Positions 51,662 to 61,322 are shown, counted from the stretch's first letter. The stretch: DNA of 64,000 nt from Segatella hominis (GCF_019249725.2 NZ_CP137559.1:3737779-3801778), one strand, 5' to 3'. Translations and numbers: made by a program. Notes: generated by a model not told the origin, from the sequence alone.

Positions 51662-52516
51662 ATGGACTTTAGAACGGAAGTGAACATAGAAAAGGCTGAC
51701 TTTGAGATACAGCCTTCTGACAGACTGCTTTTCGTGGGCAGTTGTTTTGCGGATCATCTCGGCAATCGTTTTGTCGAGAATCGCTTCCGTGCCATGGTCA
51801 ATCCATACGGAGTCATGTACAATCCTACGAGCGTATATCACTCTGTGGACCGGTATCTCAAGGGGGAACCTTGTACCGCAGGTTTGAAGGCTGGTACTGA
51901 ATATCAGAACCAAGACCGAAAAGTGGATGTGGCTGTCTTTACGCTCGGAACCAATCATGTATATATCCTGAAGGAAACGGGTGAAGTGGTGGATAACTGT
52001 CAGAAGCGTCCGCAACGCCTGTTTGAAGAAAAGGAATTGAGTGTGGGTGAATGCGTGGTAGAACTTTTCAAGGCGGTTTTGGCATTGCTCGGTCAAGGAG
52101 TCAGGCACATTATCGTGACGGTGAGTCCTATCCGTTACCAGAAATATGGATTCCATGGCAGTCAACTATCCAAGGCCACGCTTCTTTTAGCGGCAGATAT
52201 ACTTTGCCAGCGCTTTCCAGAAGTGGTGCACTATTTCCCTGCCTATGAAATTCTCTGTGACGAACTGAGAGATTATCGCTTTTACAAGGAAGATATGCTT
52301 CATCCGAGCGAACTGGCCGTGGAATATATCTGGCAGAAGTTCCAAATGGCTTACTTTGGCAAGACTGCCGAGGACTTTTTAGAGGAATGGAAACCTATCC
52401 GTGAAGCCCTTGGACACCGACCTTTCAATCCAGAGAGTGAGGAATACAAGAAGTTTCTTGCCAATGCACAGGAAAAAGAACGGAAATTCATGGAAAAGTA
52501 CCAGTTGGGGAAATGA
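51662..52516 (+). CDS. GSCFA-domain protein (SGNH hydrolase-like)
   Basis: This 284-residue protein starts with the family tag in LLFVGSCFADHLGNRF (about 22-37) with Ser-Cys-Phe-Ala, followed by NPYGVMYNP (about 51-59) and the HIIVTVSPIRYQKYGFHGSQ stretch (about 143-162) and LHPSELAVEYIW (about 213-224) with a catalytic-type His. GSCFA is related to SGNH/GDSL esterases; substrate unknown. It has no signal peptide. Its position between YfhO and MurF-Alr hints at modification of an envelope glycan. Confidence 0.9.
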   Translation: MDFRTEVNIEKADFEIQPSDRLLFVGSCFADHLGNRFVENRFRAMVNPYGVMYNPTSVYHSVDRYLKGEPCTAGLKAGTEYQNQDRKVDVAVFTLGTNHVYILKETGEVVDNCQKRPQRLFEEKELSVGECVVELFKAVLALLGQGVRHIIVTVSPIRYQKYGFHGSQLSKATLLLAADILCQRFPEVVHYFPAYEILCDELRDYRFYKEDMLHPSELAVEYIWQKFQMAYFGKTAEDFLEEWKPIREALGHRPFNPESEEYKKFLANAQEKERKFMEKYQLGK

Positions 52517-52555
52517 CATGATTATCACATATAGAATATTTTAAAAAGTAAGATA

Positions 52556-55033
52556 ATGACTTATACTATCGAAAAGGTAACCACACTGATAGGTGCGCGT
52601 CGCTATGGAGACAAGGATACGAATATCGGTTTCATATTGACCGATAGCCGTTCACTCTGTTTCCCAGAGGAAACTCTGTTCTTCGCCTTGAAGTCAGAGC
52701 GTAATGATGGTCACAACTACATTCCTGAGTTGTATCGTCGTGGTGTTAGAAATTTCGTAGTTACTAATGTTCCTAAAGGATATGCTTCTGACTATCCGGA
52801 AGCTAATTTCCTGAAGGTGGTTAATACGCTGGAAGCTCTCCAGCGTCTGGCAGAGCGCCATCGTGATGAATTTAATATTCCTATCGTGGGCATTACTGGT
52901 TCCAATGGTAAGACTATGGTCAAGGAATGGCTTCATCAGTTGCTTTCTCCAAATATGTTTGTCACCCGCAGTCCGCGCAGCTACAATTCTCAGATAGGTG
53001 TGCCTTTGTCTGTCTGGTTGATGAACGAGCAGACTGAGGTTGGTGTCTTTGAAGCTGGTATCAGTCAGCCTGGCGAGATGCTTGCTCTTCGTGACATCAT
53101 TCAGCCAACGATAGCCGTGCTTACTTATTTGGGTTCTGCGCATCAGGAGAATTTCGAGTCTTTGGAGGCTAAGTGTCGTGAGAAGATCATTCTTTTCCAT
53201 GATGCAGAAACGATCGTCTATAATGGTGATGATGAAATTGTTGCCAGGGTGGTAGGCGAATATCATGATTACAAGGGTGAAAAACTGTATTGGTCCTTGA
53301 AGGATTCTGCTGCTCCTTTCTATGTGAAAAATATAGAGAAAAAGGGTAATCTGTCTATTATTACCTATATATATAAAGGTGAAGAGGATAGCTATTCTCT
53401 ACCTTTTATTGATGAGGCTTCTGTCACCAATTCTATTATAGCGGCAGTTGTTTCCCGTAAGTTGGGGTTGACTGCAGAGGAAGTGGATAAGCGTATGTCA
53501 CTTCTTGAACCGGTAGCTATGCGATTGGAAGTCAAGGAAGGACAGCATGGTTGCACTTTGATCAATGACAGTTACAACTCAGACATCAATTCACTCGATA
53601 TAGCTCTCGACTTTATGAGTCGCCGCCCAGATCATAAGGGTCGCCGTCATACGTTGATACTCAGTGATATCTTCCAGAGCGGTGAAAATCCTAAGGACTT
53701 GTACAAAGAGGTCTCTGACTTATGCCGTAAGCGTGGTGTGGTCAAATTCATCGGTGTCGGTCCGCAGTTGTATGAACAGAGTGATGAGATTCAGATTTCA
53801 GAGAAATTCTTCTTCCGTAATATTGAGGACTTTATCAAGAGTGAGGTGTTCGCTTCCTTGCGCGATGAGGTCATCCTGCTGAAGGGTGCCCGTCAGTTTG
53901 GCTTTGACCAGTTGACTGAATTACTCGTGAAAAAGGTGCATGAAACCACATTGGAGGTAAATCTGAATGCAGTAGTGGCCAATCTGAACTATTACCGTTC
54001 GTTCATGAAACCAGAGACCAAGTTGGTATGCATGATCAAGGCGGATGGTTATGGAGCCGGAGCGGTAGAAATCGCCAAGACATTGCAGGATCATCGTGTG
54101 GATTATCTTGCCGTAGCAGTAGCCGATGAAGGTGTTACGCTTCGCAAGAATGGTATTACGAGCAATATCATGATTATGAATCCGGAGATGACAGCCTTCA
54201 AGACCATGTTCGACTATGATTTGGAACCAGAGGTTTATTCTTTCCGTATTCTGGACGCACTGATCAAGGCTGCAGAGAAAGAAGGTGTTACTGGTTTCCC
54301 TGTACATATCAAGTTGGATACAGGTATGCATCGTCTGGGCTTTGATCCGGAAAATGATATGGAAGAATTGATAGCACGACTGAAACATCAGAATGCCATC
54401 ATACCACGAAGTGTGTTCTCGCATTTTGTAGGTAGTGATGATGATTCCTTCGATGCGTTCTCTGCCCAGCAGTTCGCATTGTTTGATAAGGGTAGCAAGC
54501 AGTTGCAGGCTGCCTTCGATCATAAGATATTGCGCCATATCTGCAATTCTGCAGGTATAGAGCATTTCCCTGACAGACAGTTGGATATGTGTCGCTTGGG
54601 ATTAGGACTTTATGGTATCAATTCCCGCAACAACAAGACCATCAACTGTGTAAGTACCCTGAAGACGACTATCCTGCAGATGCATCACATCAAGGCAGGG
54701 GAGAGTATCGGCTACAGTCGCAGGACCATTCTGGATAAGGACAGCGTGATAGCAGCCATTCCAATCGGTTATGCTGATGGTTTGAACCGTCATCTCGGCA
54801 ACCGTCATGCTTATTGTCTGGTGAATGGTCAGAAAGCAGAGTATGTAGGTAACATCTGTATGGACGTAGCCATGATCGATGTGACAGGCATAGATTGCAA
54901 GGAAGGTGACAGTGTGGAAATCTTTGGAGAGCAATTGCCAGTGCAAACGCTCAGTGATATTCTCGACACGATACCTTATGAGGTGCTGACTACGATCAGT
55001 AATCGTGTGAAGAGAGTGTATTATCAGGATTAA
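52556..55033 (+). CDS. murF-alr: Bifunctional MurF ligase / alanine racemase
   Basis: The 825-residue fusion joins two cell-wall enzymes. Residues 1-460 are UDP-MurNAc-tripeptide:D-Ala-D-Ala ligase with P-loop GITGSNGKTMVKEW (about 111-124) and INDSYNSD near 338. Residues 465-825 are PLP-dependent alanine racemase with the PLP lysine K495 in CMIKADGYGAGA and ESIGYSRRT (catalytic Tyr region) further on. The fusion is a known Bacteroidota arrangement that supplies D-Ala next to its consumer. It is full length with its own terminator. Confidence 0.96.
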   Translation: MTYTIEKVTTLIGARRYGDKDTNIGFILTDSRSLCFPEETLFFALKSERNDGHNYIPELYRRGVRNFVVTNVPKGYASDYPEANFLKVVNTLEALQRLAERHRDEFNIPIVGITGSNGKTMVKEWLHQLLSPNMFVTRSPRSYNSQIGVPLSVWLMNEQTEVGVFEAGISQPGEMLALRDIIQPTIAVLTYLGSAHQENFESLEAKCREKIILFHDAETIVYNGDDEIVARVVGEYHDYKGEKLYWSLKDSAAPFYVKNIEKKGNLSIITYIYKGEEDSYSLPFIDEASVTNSIIAAVVSRKLGLTAEEVDKRMSLLEPVAMRLEVKEGQHGCTLINDSYNSDINSLDIALDFMSRRPDHKGRRHTLILSDIFQSGENPKDLYKEVSDLCRKRGVVKFIGVGPQLYEQSDEIQISEKFFFRNIEDFIKSEVFASLRDEVILLKGARQFGFDQLTELLVKKVHETTLEVNLNAVVANLNYYRSFMKPETKLVCMIKADGYGAGAVEIAKTLQDHRVDYLAVAVADEGVTLRKNGITSNIMIMNPEMTAFKTMFDYDLEPEVYSFRILDALIKAAEKEGVTGFPVHIKLDTGMHRLGFDPENDMEELIARLKHQNAIIPRSVFSHFVGSDDDSFDAFSAQQFALFDKGSKQLQAAFDHKILRHICNSAGIEHFPDRQLDMCRLGLGLYGINSRNNKTINCVSTLKTTILQMHHIKAGESIGYSRRTILDKDSVIAAIPIGYADGLNRHLGNRHAYCLVNGQKAEYVGNICMDVAMIDVTGIDCKEGDSVEIFGEQLPVQTLSDILDTIPYEVLTTISNRVKRVYYQD

Positions 55034-55073
55034 ACAGAGGCGAAAATCTGTTGAAAATGTACAAAATCATATC

Positions 55074-55109
55074 AATCCCATCCGAAAATATCGGGTGGGA
55101 TTCTTTTTT
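55074..55109 (+). terminator. Terminator after murF-alr
   Basis: AATCCCATCCGA pairs with TCGGGTGGGATT (one G-T) around AAATA, followed by CTTTTTTAAG. Confidence 0.85.
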
Positions 55110-55134
55110 AAGTAATATTTTTAATGAAAACGTA

Positions 55135-55163
55135 TTGAATTTAAAGAAAAAAGCGTATCTTTG
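55135..55163 (+). promoter_or_regulatory. Promoter of the hexuronate cluster
   Basis: TTG (55135-55137), an 18-bp spacer and TATCTTTG (55156-55163), leaving a leader of about 75 nt with a short hairpin (GCACC-TTTATAT-GGGTGC, 55194-55211). Confidence 0.65.
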
Positions 55164-55246
55164 TGCCCATAAAACTTGAAACAAATCAATGTTGCACCTT
55201 TATATGGGTGCCCCAAATTATTAACTAACATTCATTAAAAATTAAA

Positions 55247-56623
55247 ATGGAAAAGGTATTTAGCTATATCATTAGCTTAGGTGCGAGTGTGATGATGCCA
55301 ATCATCTTTACCGTCATCGGCTTGTGTATTGGCATGAAATTCGGTAAGGCACTGAAGTCGGGACTCTTCGTAGGCGTGGGTTTCGTAGGCTTGGGTGTTG
55401 TTACTGCTTTGTTGACAACTAACTTCAATGACCCATTGAAAGCAATCTCCGACCTTTATCATCTGCAGTTAAATGTATTCGATATGGGTTGGCCTGCTGC
55501 AGCAGCAGTTGCCTATAATACTGCGGTGGGTGCATTGATTATCCCTATCTGCCTGGGTGTCAATTTTCTGATGTTGATTACCAAGACAACCCGTACGGTC
55601 AATATTGACCTCTGGAACTACTGGCACTTTGCTTTTATCGGTGCGGTAGCTTACTTCGTGATGGGTCAAAGTTTGTTGTGGGGTTATTTCGCAGCAATCG
55701 TTTGCTACATCATTACTCTGATCTGTGCAGACTTGACAGCAGAGAAATTCCAGAAATATTATGATTTGGATGGTATCTCTATTCCTCAGCCTTTCTGCCA
55801 GAGTTTTATGCCTTTGGCTATCGGTTTCAACAAACTTCTGGATATGATTCCAGGATTCTCTAAGTTGGATATTGATGCAGAGGGTTTGAAGAAGAAGTTT
55901 GGTGTATTAGGTGAACCGTTGGTTCTCGGTGTCATCGTTGGTGCCCTGATCGGTTGGGCTGCACAGCTTGATATTAAGAAGGTATTGTTCTTAGGTGTTA
56001 CCATGGGAGCGGTGATGGAACTGATTCCACGTATCACCTCTTTGTTTATTGAAGGTTTGAAGCCTATCTCAGAAAAGACTCAGGAATTGGTGAAGTCTAA
56101 GTTCAATGGTAAGAAGGTACATATCGGTATGAGTCCTGCTCTTGTTATCGGTCATCCTACAACATTGGTCGTATCTGTCATCTTGATTCCTGCTATCTTG
56201 GCTATCGCAGTATTCTTGCCTGGCAACCAGTTCTTGCCATTGGCATCTTTGGCAGGTATGTTCTACCTCTTCCCAATGATATTGCCTTTTACCAAAGGTA
56301 ATGTAGTAAAGACCCTTATTATCGGTCTCTTTGCTCTGGTAATCGGTCTTTATTTTGTAACCGATATGGCTCCAGACTTTACTTTGGCTGCCAATCAGGT
56401 ATATGCAGCTACAGGTGATAATGCTGCTCACATTCCTGCTGGTTTCTCTGGTGGTGCTCTCGACTTTGCCTCATCTCTCTTCGGATGGATTATCTATAGA
56501 GGTGTGAAACTTTCATACATCGGTATGGGTGTACTCACAGTCATCACTGTAGCTTTGATGATTATCAACCGTCAGCGCATCGTGAAAGAAGAGAAGAAGG
56601 CTGCTGAGGATTTGCAGAAATAA
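55247..56623 (+). CDS. GatC-like PTS galactitol IIC family permease
   Basis: This 458-residue inner-membrane protein has about ten TM helices and resembles the galactitol PTS IIC subunit (GatC family), with stretches such as GFVGLGVVTALL, GIGFNKLLDM-like GFNKLLDMIPG and ALVIGHPTTLVVSVI. No IIA, IIB, EI or HPr genes are nearby, and Bacteroidota generally lack a complete sugar PTS. It therefore probably works as a PTS-independent carrier. Its neighbours (KduI, ExuT-like MFS) suggest a uronate or related sugar acid as substrate. Confidence 0.85.
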   Translation: MEKVFSYIISLGASVMMPIIFTVIGLCIGMKFGKALKSGLFVGVGFVGLGVVTALLTTNFNDPLKAISDLYHLQLNVFDMGWPAAAAVAYNTAVGALIIPICLGVNFLMLITKTTRTVNIDLWNYWHFAFIGAVAYFVMGQSLLWGYFAAIVCYIITLICADLTAEKFQKYYDLDGISIPQPFCQSFMPLAIGFNKLLDMIPGFSKLDIDAEGLKKKFGVLGEPLVLGVIVGALIGWAAQLDIKKVLFLGVTMGAVMELIPRITSLFIEGLKPISEKTQELVKSKFNGKKVHIGMSPALVIGHPTTLVVSVILIPAILAIAVFLPGNQFLPLASLAGMFYLFPMILPFTKGNVVKTLIIGLFALVIGLYFVTDMAPDFTLAANQVYAATGDNAAHIPAGFSGGALDFASSLFGWIIYRGVKLSYIGMGVLTVITVALMIINRQRIVKEEKKAAEDLQK

Positions 56624-56677
56624 ACAGAAAGATAGAAATAATTCTGAAAAATAAAAAATAATATAAAGATTTTAGTA

Positions 56678-57640
56678 ATGAAGAAGGTATTATTATCATT
56701 TGCAATGTTGCTCGTTGCTGGTGCTGGTTTTGCACAGTGCTGCAAGAGTGCTTATGAAGTGAAGGCAGAAAATGCTTACACTAATTACAATGTTCGTTAT
56801 GCAAGCAACCCAATGGATGCAAAGCATTACACAACAGACCGTCTTCGTGGTGAATATGCCATTGAGAAGGTTTTTGCTCCAGGTGAGGTAAACTGGACTT
56901 ACACAATGTTTGACCGTTTCCTGATTGGTGGCGCACAGCCAACAACAGCTCCTTTGAAGTTGACTTCTATCGCTCCTCTTTATACAGACAAGCCAAACGA
57001 TCAGAAGAACCTGCTCGATAACCGTGAGTTGGGTATCATCAATATCGGTGGTGAGGGTACTGTTACTGTAGATGGCAAGAAATATACGCTCGGTTTCCAG
57101 GAGGCTCTCTATGTAGGTCGTGGCGCCAAGAATATTGAAGTAGCCAGCAAGGATGCCAATAAGCCAGCTAAGTTCTATATGAACAGTGCTTGCGCACATC
57201 AGACCTTCCCTACTAAGAAGGTAACATTGAAGGATGCTAACAACATCAAGGCAGGTAGCTTGAAGGAAAGCAATGACCGCGTTATCCATCAGTTGATTAT
57301 CGATGGTGTTGCTGGTGTACGTACATGCCAGTTGCAGATGGGTGTAACTGAGTTGAAAGAGGGTTCTGTATGGAACACCATGCCAGCTCATACTCACCTC
57401 CGTCGTATGGAGACATATCTCTATTACAATGTGCCAGAGGGTCAGAAGATTCTCCATGTAATGGGTGAACCACAGGAGACTCGTCCTATCTGGTTGAACA
57501 ACGAGCAGGCTGTGATTGCTCCAGAGTGGTCTATCCACTGCGCTGCTGGTACAAGCAACTATACCTTTATCTGGGGTATGGCTGGTGAAAACCTGATCTA
57601 TAATGATATGCAGGTAGTTAAAATTCCAGAGATGAAATAA
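56678..57640 (+). CDS. kduI: 5-keto-4-deoxyuronate isomerase KduI with a signal peptide
   Basis: KduI converts 5-keto-4-deoxyuronate (from unsaturated pectin or glycosaminoglycan ends) to 2,5-diketo-3-deoxygluconate. The putative zinc ligands are His238, His240 and Glu245 in [11 protein letters not shown] and His287 in WSIHCAAG. Each is exactly 42 residues beyond the E. coli ligands (196, 198, 203, 245). The 320-residue protein has an N-terminal signal peptide ([19 protein letters not shown]), whereas the usual enzyme is cytoplasmic and about 278 residues. Export to the periplasm is inferred. It lies between two transporters on one strand. Confidence 0.93.
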   Translation: MKKVLLSFAMLLVAGAGFAQCCKSAYEVKAENAYTNYNVRYASNPMDAKHYTTDRLRGEYAIEKVFAPGEVNWTYTMFDRFLIGGAQPTTAPLKLTSIAPLYTDKPNDQKNLLDNRELGIINIGGEGTVTVDGKKYTLGFQEALYVGRGAKNIEVASKDANKPAKFYMNSACAHQTFPTKKVTLKDANNIKAGSLKESNDRVIHQLIIDGVAGVRTCQLQMGVTELKEGSVWNTMPAHTHLRRMETYLYYNVPEGQKILHVMGEPQETRPIWLNNEQAVIAPEWSIHCAAGTSNYTFIWGMAGENLIYNDMQVVKIPEMK

Positions 57641-57736
57641 TATGAAAATCATCCTCTTGTGGGCATCATTTGTCCACAAGAGATTTTTCGTTCTCATTTA
57701 AACGCTAATTTTAAACAGACTCTATAGATAGTAAGT

Positions 57737-59200
57737 ATGAACGCTATTAAAACAAGTAAGATGTCCAACTTCCGTTGGGTCATCTGTGCGTTGCTCTTCT
57801 TGGCAACCACTGTGAATTACATGGACCGTCAGGTTCTGTCATTAACATGGAAAGATTTTATCGCTCCAGAGTTCCACTGGACTGATGATGACTACGGTAC
57901 GATTACCGGTCTCTTCTCCATTTTCTATGCCATTGCAAACCTCTTTGCAGGTAAGTTCGTGGATTGGATGGGTACAAAGAAAGGTTACCTCATTGCCATC
58001 TTCGTATGGTCAACTGGTGCTGTGATGCATGCAGGTTGCGGTTGGGTAGCTATGCAGGTAGAAGGCTATGATTCTATTGAAGCTTTGCGCCTGGTTCAGG
58101 CAGGTAGTGATGCAGCAGTTGCTATTGCCACTATCAGTGTATGGCTTTTCCTTTCCTGCCGTTTGATTCTTGCCGTTGGTGAGGCTGGTAACTTCCCTGC
58201 AGCTATCAAGGTAACAGCAGAGTATTTCCCAAAGAAGGACCGTGCTTTCTCTACAGCCATTTTCAATAGTGGTGCTTCTGTAGGTGCATTGGCAGCTCCA
58301 GCTACTATTCCTCTCTTGGCTCGCGCCATGGGTTGGGAGTGGGCTTTCATCATTATCGGTGTGCTCGGTTATGTCTGGATGGGTCTTTGGGTATGGCTTT
58401 ATGACAAACCTGCCAAGAGCAAGTATGTCAATAACTCTGAGCTTACTTATATCAATCAGGATGAGGAAGCTGAGCAGGTTGAGGCAGAAAAGGCTGCAGG
58501 TGATGAGGAAGAAGAGAAGACTATCGGTTTCTTGAAGTGCTTTACCTTCCGTCAGACTTGGTCTTTCATCACAGGTAAGTTCTTGACTGATGGTGTATGG
58601 TGGTTCTTCCTTTTCTGGGCTCCAGCTTATTTCTCAGATCAGTATGGTTATTCTTCTGACTCAAGCATGGGTATTGCTTTGATTTTCACCCTTTATGCGA
58701 TTGTTACCATCTTGAGTATCGGTGGTGGTTATCTGCCAACTTACTTTGTTGATAAGAAGGGTATGAATCCTTATATCGGCCGTATGCGTGCGATGTTGAT
58801 CTTTGCATGTTTCCCATTGTTGGGTCTGATAGCACAGCCTATGGGTGAGTATAGTGCATGGTGGCCTGCTATCATTATCGGTCTTTTAGGTGCTGGTCAT
58901 CAGGCATGGTCTGCCAACCTTTATTCAACCATTGGTGATATGTTCCCAAAATCTACCGTTGCAACTATCACTGGTATTGGTGCTATGGCAGGTGGTGTAG
59001 GTTCTTTCCTCATCAATAAGGGTTCTGGTATGCTCTTTACCTATGCAGAAGGTCAGGGTGCTGCCTTTACTTTCATGGGCTTTGATGGCAAGCCAGCTGG
59101 TTATATGATTATCTTCTGCATCTGTGCAGTGGCTTATCTCGTTGGTTGGTGTATCATGAAGGCATTGGTACCAAAGTACAAGCCAATCGTCGTTGACTAA
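57737..59200 (+). CDS. MFS hexuronate transporter (ExuT-like)
   Basis: This 487-residue inner-membrane carrier has twelve TM helices. The anion:cation symporter signature NYMDRQVLSLTWKDF (about 27-41) and GEAGNFPAAIKVTAEYFP (about 147-164) are typical of ExuT-type galacturonate/glucuronate transporters. The central loop (about 238-265) is very acidic (DEEAEQVEAEK, GDEEEEK). It starts at 57737, or at a second ATG at 57761. It completes a three-gene uptake/isomerisation unit with the GatC-like permease and KduI. A palindromic terminator follows. Confidence 0.92.
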   Translation: MNAIKTSKMSNFRWVICALLFLATTVNYMDRQVLSLTWKDFIAPEFHWTDDDYGTITGLFSIFYAIANLFAGKFVDWMGTKKGYLIAIFVWSTGAVMHAGCGWVAMQVEGYDSIEALRLVQAGSDAAVAIATISVWLFLSCRLILAVGEAGNFPAAIKVTAEYFPKKDRAFSTAIFNSGASVGALAAPATIPLLARAMGWEWAFIIIGVLGYVWMGLWVWLYDKPAKSKYVNNSELTYINQDEEAEQVEAEKAAGDEEEEKTIGFLKCFTFRQTWSFITGKFLTDGVWWFFLFWAPAYFSDQYGYSSDSSMGIALIFTLYAIVTILSIGGGYLPTYFVDKKGMNPYIGRMRAMLIFACFPLLGLIAQPMGEYSAWWPAIIIGLLGAGHQAWSANLYSTIGDMFPKSTVATITGIGAMAGGVGSFLINKGSGMLFTYAEGQGAAFTFMGFDGKPAGYMIIFCICAVAYLVGWCIMKALVPKYKPIVVD

Positions 59201-59229
59201 TTAGAGAAAGATATCAAGTAAAAATAATA

Positions 59230-59267
59230 ATCCCTGTTAAGGAAATGATTTTTCCTTAACAGGGATT
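59230..59267. terminator. Terminator after the hexuronate cluster
   Basis: AATCCCTGTTAAGGAAA and TTTCCTTAACAGGGATT pair perfectly (17 bp) around TGAT/TT; a T-rich tract follows. It may work on both strands for the convergent nitroreductase. Confidence 0.9.
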
Positions 59268-59331
59268 CCCACTTTCTTTTTTTCACATGAAGTCTGGCAA
59301 TATCTTGCGAATTGTGAGCCGCGTGTGGCTT

Positions 59332-60072
59332 TTATTTTACAAAACCTTGCTGCTTGAGCGCATCCATAAAACCAATGCTCATGGCCTCACAATCTTTTTT
59401 CGTATAACGGATGTCTGTGAAAACCTGGGCGAGGGTTTCTACGTTGTTGATTCTTACAAATTCCTTGTTTTCTTCCAAGGATTCCTTTTCTGCATAGAAA
59501 TCATCTATCTTCTCTGGGGTATAATCGCTGTATGATTCCTGATGAATGATACTACGCAATGGGAGTCTATCGCTCTTGGCTGGATGCTCGTCAGGCCATC
59601 CCAAGGTAATGGTGGCTACTGGCATTACGAGCTTTGGTAATTTCAAGGTGTCGATAATCATCTTAGGCATATAGATAGTTGTGCCCAAAAAACAGGTGCC
59701 TAATCCTTCTTCTTCGGCTAAGTTACAGAATGTTTGTGTGAAAAGCAAAGCATCTGTAGCCGCATTCATGAATGATAGGATATTATCATAACCAGGGGTG
59801 CCCTTGCGGTTCTCTGCCCAGATGGTTGTACGTCGGTAATCAGCGCAGATGGTAAGTACAACAGATGCATCTGTCACCATAGGTTGGTTGAAATGTGCTG
59901 GAGCAAGTGCTTTTTTACCTTCTTCACTTCTCGTAACGACGACACTATAGAGCTGAAGATTTCCCATCGTAGGGGTACGCTCTGCTTCTTCTATCAGCCG
60001 ATTCAGTAATTCATCGCTTACTTCACGGTTGGAATATTTGCGAATGGTTGTTCTGTTTTTAATTGATTCCAT
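59332..60072 (-). CDS. Nitroreductase-family NAD(P)H oxidoreductase
   Basis: This 246-residue flavoenzyme reduces nitro compounds or quinones with FMN. The N-terminal NRTTIRKYSNREV (6-18) and PTMGNLQLYSVVVT (about 34-47) form the FMN-binding phosphate loop, and CFLGTTIYM... PVATITLGWPDE (about 150-163) is the second family block. The C-terminal extension contains the FRP-like stretch SIIHQESYSDY. It is a single gene. Substrate is unknown; enzymes of this group activate metronidazole in some anaerobes. Confidence 0.9.
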   Translation of the reverse strand: MESIKNRTTIRKYSNREVSDELLNRLIEEAERTPTMGNLQLYSVVVTRSEEGKKALAPAHFNQPMVTDASVVLTICADYRRTTIWAENRKGTPGYDNILSFMNAATDALLFTQTFCNLAEEEGLGTCFLGTTIYMPKMIIDTLKLPKLVMPVATITLGWPDEHPAKSDRLPLRSIIHQESYSDYTPEKIDDFYAEKESLEENKEFVRINNVETLAQVFTDIRYTKKDCEAMSIGFMDALKQQGFVK

Positions 60073-60246
60073 ATTCTTTATTTTTGATGTTTCTTGATAT
60101 CGTTTTCCTCCTTATTCTATTGCAAAGGTAAATAAAGTTTTCTAAAAAGTGGCATATACTGCTATCTTTTTAAGAAATATCTCCAAAAACCTTTCATCAT
60201 TTAGAATAAAAAGTTTAATTTTGCACCAAATTATTAAACGTTTAAT

Positions 60247-60924
60247 ATGATTGATACAGAAAATATGACTTTTGAAGAGGCTCGTCTTGCACTCGTGGAT
60301 GATTTGAAGAGTAGTTTGGAGAACCTGCGTAACCGTTTTGCAGACCAGCAAGTTGATTGGGGTAAGCTGCAAGACAGTTTGCATAAGGTAGTCGGAGATT
60401 CTGTCAATATTCGGAAGATGCAACCGGATGTGGTTGAGGTGCGACCAAGAGAATTGGAATGTGATGTTGTCCGTTTCCAGAATAATAAGGAGAAATGGGT
60501 GGCATTGGTGGGTTTGCTCAATGGTCATCCTTACGAGATATTCACAGGTTTGCAAGATGATGAGGAAGGCATCATGTTGCCAAAATCAGTCACCAAAGGT
60601 AAAATCGTGAAGACAGTTCTCAGTGAGGGAGCCAAGAGATATGATTTTCAGTTTGTCAACAAGCGTGGTTATAAGATAACCGTGGAGGGATTGAGCGAAA
60701 AGTTTAATCCGGAGTATTGGAATTATGCCAAGTTGATTTCCGGTGTGTTGCGCTATCGTATGCCTATCAAGCATGTTATTAAACTGGTTAGCCAGTTGCA
60801 GCTCACTTCTGAGAGTATCAATACCTGGAAGGTGGGTGTAGAACGTGCCTTGAAAAATTACTTGAAGGATGATGAACTGCCAGTTTCTTGTAGTGATGAA
60901 CAGCATGATGGAGGAGAACAATGA
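60247..60924 (+). CDS. Stand-alone C-terminal domain-like protein of class II ribonucleotide reductase
   Basis: This 225-residue protein resembles the C-terminal (NrdJb-type) region of adenosylcobalamin-dependent ribonucleotide reductase. Recognisable stretches are GHPYEIFTGLQDDEEG (about 96-111), RYDFQFVNKRGYKITVEGLS and FNPEYWNYAKLISGVLRYRM (about 156-175), with SINTWKVGVERALKNYL near the end. The catalytic barrel is missing, and the C-terminal CxxC redox pair of complete enzymes is absent: only one Cys (SCSDE) remains. It overlaps folB (ATGATGA) and has a -7 box TAATTTTG at 60216-60223. Its role is unknown. Confidence 0.75.
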   Translation: MIDTENMTFEEARLALVDDLKSSLENLRNRFADQQVDWGKLQDSLHKVVGDSVNIRKMQPDVVEVRPRELECDVVRFQNNKEKWVALVGLLNGHPYEIFTGLQDDEEGIMLPKSVTKGKIVKTVLSEGAKRYDFQFVNKRGYKITVEGLSEKFNPEYWNYAKLISGVLRYRMPIKHVIKLVSQLQLTSESINTWKVGVERALKNYLKDDELPVSCSDEQHDGGEQ

Positions 60925-61304
60925 TGAATTTACGTCAGAGCTATATCCTTTTGCAAGACTTGAAGTTTCATGCCTTTCATGGTGTTTTGCCACAGGAAAG
61001 GAAAACGGGTAATGATTATCTTGTAAGTTTACGTATCAAATATGATGTTACGAATGCATTGACGAGTGATGATGTCAATGATACCTTGAACTATGCAGAG
61101 GTTTATCAGTTGGTTTCCCAGGAGATGTCTGTTCCTTCTCAATTGATAGAAAGAGTAGGAGGCAGAATTGGTGATCGTCTTTTTCGCCGTTTTCCAACTA
61201 TAGAAGAAATTCATCTGAAAATCATCAAGCAGAATCCACCTATGGGAGCCGATTGTGAAGGAGCTGGTGTGGAATTTCTGTTTGAGCGTTCACTTAATAA
61301 ATAA
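60921..61304 (+). CDS. folB: Dihydroneopterin aldolase
   Basis: FolB splits dihydroneopterin to 6-hydroxymethyl-dihydropterin in folate synthesis. The 127-residue protein has LQDLKFHAFHGVLPQERKTG (about 11-30), the DTLNYAEVYQLV substrate-binding block (about 54-65) and an IKQNPPMG motif near 102-109. It starts within the stop of the RNR-domain gene, so the two are translationally coupled. This is the third folate gene in the window. Confidence 0.95.
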   Translation: MMNLRQSYILLQDLKFHAFHGVLPQERKTGNDYLVSLRIKYDVTNALTSDDVNDTLNYAEVYQLVSQEMSVPSQLIERVGGRIGDRLFRRFPTIEEIHLKIIKQNPPMGADCEGAGVEFLFERSLNK

Positions 61305-61322
61305 TAAAACTTTGTTGCATAT

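Noticed and set aside
56696..57697. 333-codon frame antisense to kduI
   Set aside because: The sense strand encodes complete KduI with all zinc ligands; the antisense translation is rich in Cys/Trp/His in a way typical of shadow frames.
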